Shown here: positions 7,880 through 14,028 of the stretch, piece by piece | Layout: every line of letters starts with the position of its first letter | Numbering within the stretch: the stretch's first letter is position 1 | Source of the DNA: a bacterium 1xD42-87 | GTDB taxonomy: Bacteria > Bacillota > Clostridia > Lachnospirales > Lachnospiraceae | NCBI GenBank assembly: GCA_003611805.1 | Contig: RAYM01000023.1 | Location: 1-64,000, forward strand | DNA: 64,000 bases | Direction: 5' to 3' | The notes under the pieces: model-generated | Told to the model about the DNA's origin: nothing | Database searches by the model: none | Seen by the model: only the letters and a program-made list of their open reading frames with translations | Made by a program: the position numbers and the translations under genes

Positions 7880-8536
7880 ATGGTAAAAGATGAACAAAAG
7901 AAAAGTTCCTGTTTTACAGATATTTCATTATGGGACAGCGAGGCGGAGCAGGAGGTGTTTCGGTACTTACAAAAAATTATTAATACAGAGCGGTTTCAGA
8001 TTTTTCCACATATGCCGATTTCAGAGGTGTTTAAAGAATTTAGAAAATATGAAGCGTTTAAGCAGACTTATATGAAATATTGTGATCTGGTAGACTGCGC
8101 CGATCAGCAGGGAAAGCACTTTGAGTTATCGCATTTTGATTTTACCATTTACAGCCAAACAGAGTATCTTCCAGTGCTAATTATAGAGGCGGACGGGAGC
8201 CGACATAAAACAGATCCATCAGTCATTTTCTTTGACAAGTTTAAAGATTACATTGCCGCTCAACATGAAGTGCCAATGGTACGATTGGAATTACACAAAG
8301 GTAATATGGACATAAAGGAAGAACTGGTCAAAAAGTTGAAAGAGAAAAATTTGGATGATCCCTATAATTATCCCGTCTATTGTAAAAGGTGTGGTCAAAA
8401 ATTTTTGTATCGATCCAACGGAGGTTTTTATTTTTGTAGATCATGCATTAATGAAAGTACGAATAAAAGTTTAACTCTATCAAATAACGAAAAGAATTGC
8501 CCACCATTATTTGTGTGGGATATTTCTCAAGAGTAA
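7880..8536 (+). CDS. DUF2726 domain protein with zinc ribbon
   Basis: 218-residue protein. The middle part (FDFTIYSQTEYLPVLIIEADGSRHK) is typical of DUF2726, a domain related to restriction-endonuclease-fold nucleases, with the Asp of DF and Glu of IEAD as possible metal ligands. Residues about 167-190 form a CxxC-CxxC zinc ribbon (CKRCGQKF and FYFCRSC). The start has GTGAGGGG as a ribosome binding site and lies downstream of palindrome site 3. The role on the element is unknown; a DNA repair or anti-plasmid nuclease role is possible. Codon use is AT-rich like its neighbours. Confidence 0.7.
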   Translation: MVKDEQKKSSCFTDISLWDSEAEQEVFRYLQKIINTERFQIFPHMPISEVFKEFRKYEAFKQTYMKYCDLVDCADQQGKHFELSHFDFTIYSQTEYLPVLIIEADGSRHKTDPSVIFFDKFKDYIAAQHEVPMVRLELHKGNMDIKEELVKKLKEKNLDDPYNYPVYCKRCGQKFLYRSNGGFYFCRSCINESTNKSLTLSNNEKNCPPLFVWDISQE

Positions 8537-8586
8537 TTGAGATAAATAATGAAGTTTTGTACTATTTGTGTTAGGTCACAAAATTT

Positions 8587-8602
8587 TATGCGACGTCGCA
8601 TA
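8587..8602. promoter_or_regulatory. Element palindrome, site 4 (before lipoprotein pair)
   Basis: Perfect TATGCGACGTCGCATA, 26 bases before the ATG at 8629. Confidence 0.75.
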
Positions 8603-8608
8603 AGGATG

Positions 8609-8643
8609 AAAACAAAGGAGAAAAGATTATGAGGGGAAGAAAA
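8609..8643 (+). repeat. 35-bp direct repeat, copy 1 (RBS plus first signal-peptide codons)
   Basis: Identical to 9790-9824. It covers the ribosome binding site AAAGGAG, the ATG and the codons for MRGRK of the first lipoprotein. Confidence 0.9.
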
Positions 8644-9750
8644 ATTATCGTTTTTGTTATGCTGAGCTTGACCGCACTATTGACTGGATGCGGTAAGAAG
8701 AAAATTGATGTAACAGAAAATCTGCAGGTTTCTTTTGAAGGATATGATGGTTACGGAACCGCCAGATTGGAAAATGAATATTTCTGGGAGGGTGAGGCAC
8801 TCGAAGCGGCAGGAATCGAGAGCATTGATGGTTTTGACACATTAGGAAGTGCATTAAATATTGAAATGGCGGTTCAATATGAAATGCAACCAGCATCAGG
8901 ACTGTCAAATGGAGATCAAGTGGTTGTTAAAGCAAGTATAAATGAGACGATGTTGGAAGGGTATGATTTTGAATTATTATCTAAGGGAGAAAAAACATAT
9001 ACAGTTTCGGGGTTGAAAGAGATTAAAGAAGTAGATTTATTTGAAAATATAGATATAGAATTTTCTGGGATAGCACCATATGCTATGGCACAGATCGCAG
9101 ATTCAAATACAGATTCTTATCCTGGGGTTAAGAGATATACGTTAAGTAAAGAAACAAATTTAAAAGTGGGCGAACCCATCATTCTTTCCGTGGAATACGA
9201 TGAAGACGAATTACATGTGGCTGGTTATAATGCTATTGAGGATAAAAAGGAGTATGTGGTTCCTGATTTGGACAGATATGTAATGGGTATAAGCGAGATT
9301 CCACAAGATACGCTTGATAAAATGACAAAGCAGCTTGAAGATGCTTTATGGGCTCAAGTTGCAACAGCATGGGAGGAGAAAGATTCATTAAAATCGATAA
9401 AATATGTTGGGAGTTATTTCCTTCGCCCTAAGGAGAATCAGATAGTGTATGAGAATAATATTTTGTATAATATATATAAAATAAGTGTTGAAAATTCAGA
9501 AAATAATTTTGATTTTTATACATATTGCCGTTTTAAGGATATCATAGTTTTAGCGGATGGAACATGTAGTGTTGACTTGACAAACTATACAATGCCTACG
9601 GGGTCAGCTTTTTTGGGAATGGTTAATGGAGAAGCCTTTACTAAGGGGAGTTACTATTACAATGGTTATGAAGAAACAGATTCACTTTTCAATAACTGTG
9701 TAACAAAAAATATAGAGCAATATGAATATGAATCATCGGTAGCCGAATAG
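8629..9750 (+). CDS. Lipoprotein of unknown function (373 aa)
   Basis: The N-terminus MRGRKIIVFVMLSLTALLTGCG is a lipoprotein signal peptide with lipobox LTGC (Cys21), so the mature protein would be anchored outside the cytoplasmic membrane. The rest has about 350 residues with no family I recognise. Repeated short stretches such as VTENLQVSFEGYDGYGTA and VDLFENIDIEFSGIAPYAMA suggest two related beta-rich domains of about 110 residues, as in Clostridia proteins with ENVKVSFxGxxPxG-type domains. It shares ribosome binding site and first codons with the next gene, so the pair may be an operon built by duplication of the 5' segment. It sits under palindrome site 4. Confidence 0.75.
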   Translation: MRGRKIIVFVMLSLTALLTGCGKKKIDVTENLQVSFEGYDGYGTARLENEYFWEGEALEAAGIESIDGFDTLGSALNIEMAVQYEMQPASGLSNGDQVVVKASINETMLEGYDFELLSKGEKTYTVSGLKEIKEVDLFENIDIEFSGIAPYAMAQIADSNTDSYPGVKRYTLSKETNLKVGEPIILSVEYDEDELHVAGYNAIEDKKEYVVPDLDRYVMGISEIPQDTLDKMTKQLEDALWAQVATAWEEKDSLKSIKYVGSYFLRPKENQIVYENNILYNIYKISVENSENNFDFYTYCRFKDIIVLADGTCSVDLTNYTMPTGSAFLGMVNGEAFTKGSYYYNGYEETDSLFNNCVTKNIEQYEYESSVAE

Positions 9751-9789
9751 AATAAAAAATTTATTAAGAACCTTTTTGCAATGCTACAA

Positions 9790-9824
9790 AAAACAAAGGA
9801 GAAAAGATTATGAGGGGAAGAAAA
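9790..9824 (+). repeat. 35-bp direct repeat, copy 2
   Basis: Identical to 8609-8643, at the start of the second lipoprotein gene. Confidence 0.9.
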
Positions 9825-10142
9825 TTAGTAGTTTCAATAGTTATGATGATTGCTGTTTTATTGGCTGGATGTGGTAAAAGCGGGGATCTGACGGGTAAAT
9901 GGGTGTGTACGGACGAAGGAATATCGGAATCATTGGATCTTTTTAGCGACGGGACAGGAACATTTACACAGGATGGAGAATCGTGTGAAATTACATGGGT
10001 TGCAGAAGAGGGAAGATTTAAGCTTACTCGATCATTGGGTTTTTTAGGCGAATCATCGGGAACCTTTGATTTTGAGTTGAAAAAAGATACACTGACTTTT
10101 TTTTCTGATGATGGAGAAATACAAAATTTTATTCGAGAATAG
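9810..10142 (+). CDS. Small lipoprotein of unknown function (110 aa)
   Basis: Signal peptide with lipobox LAGC (Cys21), then a compact domain of about 85 residues beginning LTGKWVCTDEG. Many small secreted Clostridia lipoproteins with a G-x-W start and beta-strand pattern (lipocalin-like or DUF5640-like) look like this; assignment is tentative. The start is fixed by the duplicated AAAGGAG ribosome binding site. Terminator at 10163 ends the pair. Confidence 0.7.
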   Translation: MRGRKLVVSIVMMIAVLLAGCGKSGDLTGKWVCTDEGISESLDLFSDGTGTFTQDGESCEITWVAEEGRFKLTRSLGFLGESSGTFDFELKKDTLTFFSDDGEIQNFIRE

Positions 10143-10162
10143 TTTTATGTGATTTTTAAAGT

Positions 10163-10191
10163 GAAGCCTCGGGAAAGTTCCTCGGGGCTTC
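10163..10191 (+). terminator. Terminator after the lipoprotein pair
   Basis: Stem GAAGCC-CGGGAA region 10163-10175 pairing with 10178-10191 (TTCCTCGGGGCTTC), short loop, but only a weak T-rich tail. Confidence 0.55.
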
Positions 10192-10279
10192 ATTATTGTA
10201 TATTATTTGGGATTTTCAGTAGAGGAAGAATTAGTTTATCTCTTTTTTAGCTCTTCTAAGCCGAGTGTTGTAAACGACA

Positions 10280-10627
10280 TTAGTGATCTTGATTGAGCTT
10301 TTCCGCAAGTGAGTTAATCATTTGCTTAACTAATTTTTTGTCATCTTCATTCAATAAGTTATATTGATATACAATATCTTTTATTTCTGCATCAATATTC
10401 AAGTCGCCAATCACGTCTGAAAAGATTGGAGCTTTTCCACTGATAAGCCAGTCTTGATTAACTTGATATTCACGACATATATCACGAACAGTGCGATCAG
10501 TAATGTTACGAATGCCTTTTTCCATATTTGTTATGGAACTACCAGACATATTGATGCTTGCACCAAAAGCTCTGGTAGATAAATTTAATTTTTTTCTTAA
10601 AAGCCTTAAACGCTCATTTATAGTCAT
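10280..10627 (-). CDS. XRE-family repressor
   Basis: 115-residue DNA-binding protein. A helix-turn-helix covers residues about 3-60 (TINERLRLLRKKLNLSTRAFG, then SGSSITNMEKGIR), followed by a short helical C-terminal region that probably dimerises. ATG 10627 has GAGGTG as ribosome binding site; the open frame extends upstream but without one. It is divergent from the small gene at 10751 and faces overlapping promoters with three GGTTTCAA repeats, so it most likely represses itself and the divergent unit. Like cI/ImmR-type regulators, it may hold the element quiescent. Whether it also binds the 16-bp palindrome is unknown, since that sequence is unrelated to the GGTTTCAA repeats. Confidence 0.85.
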   Translation of the reverse strand: MTINERLRLLRKKLNLSTRAFGASINMSGSSITNMEKGIRNITDRTVRDICREYQVNQDWLISGKAPIFSDVIGDLNIDAEIKDIVYQYNLLNEDDKKLVKQMINSLAEKLNQDH

Positions 10628-10646
10628 TATTTTCACCTCTGAAAGC

Positions 10647-10675
10647 ACTATATCATAATTTGGTTTCAATGTAAA
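10647..10675 (-). promoter_or_regulatory. Promoter of the XRE repressor
   Basis: Minus strand TTTACA (10675-10670), 17 bases, TATAGT (10652-10647). The -35 lies inside the repeat GGTTTCAATGTAAAC (10662-10676), consistent with autorepression. Confidence 0.72.
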
Positions 10676-10729
10676 CAAAGGAATGTTGACAATGGTTTCA
10701 AAGAATGCTATAGTGGTTTCAATGAAAAC
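10662..10729 (+). promoter_or_regulatory. Divergent promoter with three operator repeats
   Basis: Plus-strand TTGACA (10686-10691), 17 bases, TATAGT (10709-10714). Three repeats beginning GGTTTCAA start at 10662, 10694 and 10715; the first and third read GGTTTCAATG-T/A-AAAC, an imperfect inverted repeat (GTTTCA/TGAAAC). They overlap both promoters and are the probable binding sites of the adjacent XRE protein. Confidence 0.75.
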
Positions 10730-10750
10730 ACAAAGATAGGAGGGAAATAA

Positions 10751-10915
10751 ATGGAAAAAGACACTGAAGATATGTTAAATGTAGCATTAAAATTAGATGA
10801 AATTCGGAAAAAAAGCCCTGAAGATTATTTTTATTTGAAAGGATGGATACATTGCCTTTCTAATAGAGACAAAATAAGTGTTAGAGATAAGGAAGTAAAA
10901 ACGGGCATTGTGTGA
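10751..10915 (+). CDS. Small unknown protein under repressor control (54 aa)
   Basis: 54 codons from ATG 10751, behind the ribosome binding site AGGAGGG. The peptide (MEKDTEDMLNVALKLDEIRK...) is acidic then basic, with no membrane span and no recognised domain. Its position directly under the repressor-controlled promoter suggests an early function such as an excision factor, antirepressor or regulator, but nothing in the sequence proves it. Confidence 0.55.
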   Translation: MEKDTEDMLNVALKLDEIRKKSPEDYFYLKGWIHCLSNRDKISVRDKEVKTGIV

Positions 10916-10929
10916 AAAGAATGATAACT

Positions 10930-10945
10930 TATGCGACATTACATA
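10930..10945. promoter_or_regulatory. Element palindrome, site 5 (degenerate)
   Basis: TATGCGACATTACATA: left half intact, right half altered, located 23 bases before the start at 10969. The weakest of the eight sites. Confidence 0.5.
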
Positions 10946-10968
10946 GAATTTAGTATGAAAGAGAGGGT

Positions 10969-12099
10969 ATGGAGGCTGTGAAGAAAAAAACAGACCAGAA
11001 TGTAGAAAAATATGTATTTGAAGAAACGATGAGTGCATTAGATCACTTTTTGCAGGAACATCGAAATCTGGGCGTGGGGACGCTTGATACACTTCCTGCA
11101 AATAAAGTGCTGCCGGATGCACTGTACATAGAAAAAAAGTCAGATGAAGCGTGGAAACATGTGCAGAGCTTAGTGAGTGAACATGTAAGATATGAAATTG
11201 TTGAGACAGGGAGACCTGTTGAGAGTTTTCCTTATCCTTACGATTTTCCCTATCAGGTACGGGAGTGGCATGAAATTGATACAAACCAATGGGCATATTC
11301 GGGCGAGGGGATTTTCTGTAAGACATTGGAGCAGGCAAATGATTATATTGCTACCCAAGAGGGAAGGGCACTCCGTGGCAATATAGTACAAATTACGAAA
11401 CTTGATGAAAATATCAGGAAAGTATCGCAGAAGAACGACAAGGACAGGCTCTTTATCAAGAAGTATGATATGTGGTGGTCTGCCTATGAAAATGATAGGG
11501 GCGAAATAAATCCAACAATATCGGCAATCGGCAGCGATCATGAACTGATTCATAATTATTTGAAAAGGATGCTGACTGATCTTAAAAGATCGGGGATAAA
11601 AGAAATAGACTTTTCACATTGGAGTTTTACAGATGTACGTTTTGATAAATCCATGATGGAGTTGATGAAATTTGCAGATAAAATCAATTTCCGAAATGCA
11701 TCTTTTTGCTATGGAAACTTTTACTCTGTGGAATTAAAGAATGTAGATTTTTCAGGAGCAAGTTTTGATATGTATGGAATAGTAGACTGTACATTTCGTA
11801 AATGTGATTTTAGCAGGACGGCGTGGGAAGAGCCGGCAATGGGGGACAATGGGAATTTAATTAAGGATTCAACTTTCATAGGCTGTAATTTTAAGGATGT
11901 GAAATTCGATAATGCAAAGTTTTCAAATAATAAATTTACCCGTACCAATATTGATAAGTATTTATATGGACCTGTGAATAAACCATCCGTATTGAGAAAA
12001 TTAAATGAATTAAAGCAATCTGTTGCGAAAAACACCAAAGAAAGGGTGAGTGCTGAGAGGGATGTTAAGCAGCACGATCGCAGACAGGAAGAACGATAA
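10969..12099 (+). CDS. Pentapeptide-repeat-like protein (376 aa)
   Basis: Hypothetical protein. Residues 1-190 have no recognised domain; residues about 210-330 show F-x-x-x-x-F/L periodicity typical of degenerate pentapeptide repeats (IDFSHWSFTDVRFD, INFRNASFCYGNFYS, VDFSGASFD, CDFSRTAW). It is thus a second protein of the type at 3341, though without the DUF5710-like tail. It ends with a basic tail KQHDRRQEER that recurs in the small frame at 12533 (KQHEDRQEER), followed in both cases by the same palindrome. Start chosen at ATG 10969 with GAGAGGG upstream. The function is unknown. Confidence 0.65.
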   Translation: MEAVKKKTDQNVEKYVFEETMSALDHFLQEHRNLGVGTLDTLPANKVLPDALYIEKKSDEAWKHVQSLVSEHVRYEIVETGRPVESFPYPYDFPYQVREWHEIDTNQWAYSGEGIFCKTLEQANDYIATQEGRALRGNIVQITKLDENIRKVSQKNDKDRLFIKKYDMWWSAYENDRGEINPTISAIGSDHELIHNYLKRMLTDLKRSGIKEIDFSHWSFTDVRFDKSMMELMKFADKINFRNASFCYGNFYSVELKNVDFSGASFDMYGIVDCTFRKCDFSRTAWEEPAMGDNGNLIKDSTFIGCNFKDVKFDNAKFSNNKFTRTNIDKYLYGPVNKPSVLRKLNELKQSVAKNTKERVSAERDVKQHDRRQEER

Positions 12100-12123
12100 T
12101 TTATGCGACGTCGCATAGAAATG
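12067..12123 (+). repeat. 57-bp duplicated 3'-end/palindrome module, copy 1
   Basis: Coding tail KQH..RQEER, stop codon, palindrome and a following AGAAATG, aligned without gaps to 12632-12688 with about nine differences. Confidence 0.75.
12102..12117. promoter_or_regulatory. Element palindrome, site 6
   Basis: Perfect TATGCGACGTCGCATA, 3 bases after the stop codon of the 376-residue protein and ahead of the small genes at 12207 and 12295. Confidence 0.75.
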
Positions 12124-12206
12124 AAGAAGATAACAGGGAGAATGCAGAGCTGATCGGTTTACGAGAGCTTGTTGATGCGGAGCATACAATAAGTAGGAGG
12201 TTTGAG

Positions 12207-12302
12207 ATGTATAAGAGCGCAAAAGAAGGCAATATATTTGTTCTGACACAAAAGGGTTATGAAGCGACACCTGACAACAGGAGGGAAAAGGGAAATGGTT
12301 AA
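12207..12302 (+). CDS. Small unknown peptide (31 aa)
   Basis: ATG 12207 follows the good ribosome binding site AGGAGG (12196-12200). The frame is open upstream without a usable start, so it may be the tail of a decayed gene. The stop overlaps the next gene's start (ATGGTTAA), indicating translational coupling. No domain is recognised. Confidence 0.4.
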   Translation: MYKSAKEGNIFVLTQKGYEATPDNRREKGNG

Positions 12303-12504
12303 TTGGGAAGTGGTCATTTGTTTTGTTTCAATTGTTTTTTACTTATTAGTTTGTATTTTCAGTTTGCAAGATTTTTTTAATTTTTTTGAATCAAAATCCA
12401 TCTCTAAGAGGAGGCGTAGTTCATATTTATTAATAGTCCTTGGTTTTATGGTTTTGGGCCTGTTATTCCTAGTTTTTGTTTTTATGACGCTTTTCTTTAT
12501 TTGA
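12295..12504 (+). CDS. Small two-span membrane protein (69 aa)
   Basis: Starts at ATG 12295 behind AGGAGGG; the longer frame from 12259 lacks a ribosome binding site. Two hydrophobic spans (about residues 5-24 and 44-67) are separated by a basic segment KSISKRRRSS. It overlaps the upstream 31-codon frame. The function is unknown; small membrane proteins are common accessory genes of such elements. Confidence 0.55.
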   Translation: MVNWEVVICFVSIVFYLLVCIFSLQDFFNFFESKSISKRRRSSYLLIVLGFMVLGLLFLVFVFMTLFFI

Positions 12505-12532
12505 GTAGGTGAAGACTGGATCGGGAGGATTT

Positions 12533-12664
12533 TTGAGAAGGGAAGAAAAGGCAGAATTAAAGCAGGAGACTGTTCACGGTAAGTTAGAGAAATTTCAGCG
12601 AGAGACAAAAGAGAAAGGGGCAGACAGCCCAAAGCAACATGAGGACAGACAGGAAGAGCGGTAA
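12533..12664 (+). CDS. Short charged peptide or 3' gene remnant (43 aa)
   Basis: TTG start after GGGAGG; lysine/glutamate-rich, ending KQHEDRQEER like the C-terminus of the 376-residue protein upstream. It may be the surviving 3' end of a duplicated gene rather than a gene of its own. Followed by palindrome site 7. Confidence 0.35.
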   Translation: MRREEKAELKQETVHGKLEKFQRETKEKGADSPKQHEDRQEER

Positions 12665-12688
12665 CTTATGCGACGTCGCATAGAAATG
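12632..12688 (+). repeat. 57-bp duplicated module, copy 2
   Basis: Aligned without gaps to 12067-12123; contains palindrome site 7. Confidence 0.75.
12667..12682. promoter_or_regulatory. Element palindrome, site 7
   Basis: Perfect TATGCGACGTCGCATA, 48 bases before the membrane-protein start at 12731. Confidence 0.75.
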
Positions 12689-12730
12689 GGATTGGATTTT
12701 ATTTATGATTTAGGGAATGAGGGTTAGTTA

Positions 12731-12943
12731 ATGAAGGATTTCCTTTGTATATTAGTTTGTTTTTTTATTATTTTATGTCTGTTCATGGTTGTGGTTTATT
12801 ATACGGGGGCATTCTGGGTGAAGGTATTTAAGTTTGTATACAGATTTAGTGAGAAATATTGGCTTTACATAAGGATTGTTATTTATTGTGTCGGTATAAT
12901 AATAGAAATACTTATGTGTTATCGCTTGTTAATAGGGCATTAA
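12731..12943 (+). CDS. Small two-span membrane protein (70 aa)
   Basis: Two hydrophobic helices (residues about 3-27 and 44-66) joined by an aromatic-basic loop. Ribosome binding site is weak (GAGGG). Similar in build to the protein at 12295 but not clearly homologous. It sits under palindrome site 7, next to a zinc-ribbon gene. The function is unknown. Confidence 0.5.
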   Translation: MKDFLCILVCFFIILCLFMVVVYYTGAFWVKVFKFVYRFSEKYWLYIRIVIYCVGIIIEILMCYRLLIGH

Positions 12944-12968
12944 AAGTAAAGCAGGGGGAGACGACGCG

Positions 12969-13301
12969 GTGAATTATGTTGCCAACTGGAATCGGTTAGA
13001 TTCTATCATTCTATTTTGTGAAAATAAGTTGTGTCAGCTAAAAGCGGCTGTCTGCGAGAGTAAGGAAACGGAGCCGGATGTGGAGCTGATGATTCAGGCG
13101 GAGACAGCACATCTTAAAACGGAAAATGAAAGTTTGAAAAAACGTGAAGTGCCAGCGTATTTGATAGAAGAAGAGGGAGAGTATTTTTGCCCAAAGTGCC
13201 AGTACAAGCAGCCGGATCCGATGCGTGTAAGGTATTGTGCGAACTGCGGGCATAGGGTGATATATGTAAGCAAAAGAAAGATAGAAAGAGCGGAGCGATA
13301 G
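12969..13301 (+). CDS. Coiled-coil zinc-ribbon protein (110 aa)
   Basis: GTG start behind AGGGGGAG. The first 65 residues are helical (probable coiled coil), and the C-terminal part is a zinc ribbon with CPKCQ and CANCGHR, about 18 residues apart. Such small proteins occur on many Clostridia elements; they may bind nucleic acid or bridge proteins. No specific function is assigned. Confidence 0.6.
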   Translation: MNYVANWNRLDSIILFCENKLCQLKAAVCESKETEPDVELMIQAETAHLKTENESLKKREVPAYLIEEEGEYFCPKCQYKQPDPMRVRYCANCGHRVIYVSKRKIERAER

Positions 13302-13553
13302 AATCAGCCAACTAAGGCTTTTCTATATAAATGATCCATGATAAATACGCCGCATATGCGTAAGAACACAGCTTTTGCGTCATAAAGTCCGGTAACGTCT
13401 GGCAGGCAGGGAGCTTCACAGTGGATATGCCATGAATCTTATTTCTTTTTTGGAAACCGTCTAAATACTGGAGGTAAGGAGAGCAATCAAGTCTGTTCTG
13501 TGTAACTTCTCGTGGTGAAAGAAGGAGCGGAGATCTGTCTGTCAGTGATAATG

Positions 13554-13627
13554 ATACACCCCCGAGGGTGGGGCTTGCCCATGGAAATGGGAGAGGTAGA
13601 GTAGCACGCTGCGTAATGGGTGTGTGA
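13554..13627. ncRNA. Structured non-coding segment (possible three-way junction)
   Basis: Closing pairs ACACCC (13556-13561) and GGGTGT (13618-13623) enclose CCCCC-gag-GGTGGGG and CCCAT-ggaa-ATGGG hairpins. No open frame covers it convincingly on either strand. No promoter was found immediately upstream, so RNA, processing signal or DNA-level function are all possible. The 13302-13671 gap holds nothing else that I can identify. Confidence 0.35.
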
Positions 13628-13671
13628 GGGTAACCTGTGGAGCTGACCAACAGCCGCCGGCATTCTTATTT

Positions 13672-13687
13672 TATGCGACGTCGCATA
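13672..13687. promoter_or_regulatory. Element palindrome, site 8
   Basis: Perfect TATGCGACGTCGCATA. Unlike the other sites it is not immediately before a coding start; it precedes an inverted-repeat block and the structured RNA unit at 13788. Confidence 0.72.
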
Positions 13688-13697
13688 AAATGTATAG

Positions 13698-13784
13698 TCT
13701 TTTGGGAGCGGCGGATATTCGCTGAGATTTTCCTTATTTAGTGTGGCGATGGGTATTATGGGGGTATCCATCGCTCCCAGAAGA
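13698..13784. repeat. Nested, mutually exclusive inverted repeats
   Basis: Arms TTTTGGGAGCG (13700-13710) and CGCTCCCAGAAG (13772-13783) compete with a hairpin GCGATGG...CCATCGC (13746-13774), since they share the CGC around 13772. Either an alternative-fold regulatory RNA or a DNA replication/transfer structure. It ends at the -35 of the next promoter. Confidence 0.5.
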
Positions 13785-13787
13785 TTA

Positions 13788-13816
13788 TTGACATAAAACA
13801 AGGAATTGTGTACTAT
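13788..13816 (+). promoter_or_regulatory. Promoter of the structured RNA
   Basis: TTGACA (13788-13793), 17 bases, TACTAT (13811-13816); TATAAT also overlaps at 13814-13819 with a 20-base spacer. Confidence 0.65.
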
Positions 13817-13821
13817 AATAA

Positions 13822-13993
13822 CAAAGACGGGCAACTAGAGTGTTCGCCAAAGCGATGAAGTAGGAGAGGGCACCGGAACGCCTTGGCTTACTGAGCTTCA
13901 TGTGGGTTATGCAGTGGTACCACATCACCGGGGTAGGCAGTTTGCCGAAAGAAAATGCTTTAGAAGAAGTTCTGCTTGTTGGCAGAACTTTTT
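13822..13993 (+). ncRNA. Structured leader or small RNA ahead of the PBECR4 gene
   Basis: From the promoter at 13788 to a strong terminator (AAGTTCTGC 13967-13975, GCAGAACTT 13982-13990, T-run). A closing helix pairs GGGCAACT (13829-13836) with AGTTTGCC (13939-13946). Inside are UCGC-caaa-GCGA, a long arm AUGAAG...CUUCAU containing AGUA/UACU and GGGC/GCC pairs, and the palindrome GUGGUACCAC. No open frame. It could be a free small RNA or a cis-acting attenuator for the gene at 14029. It does not match any riboswitch class I can recall. Confidence 0.6.
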
Positions 13994-14028
13994 CTATATT
14001 TAAGTAAAGGAGTATAGGAGCGGATGGG

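Noticed and set aside
13312..13834. Two minus-strand open frames of 112 and 115 codons
   Set aside because: They lie across the structured block, lack ribosome binding sites and show no protein-like composition; the region is better explained by RNA or DNA structure.
13892..13935. T-box-like GTGGTACC sequence in the RNA before the PBECR4-like gene
   Set aside because: No specifier stem, no AGGGTGGNACCGCG box and no aminoacyl-tRNA or amino-acid gene downstream.
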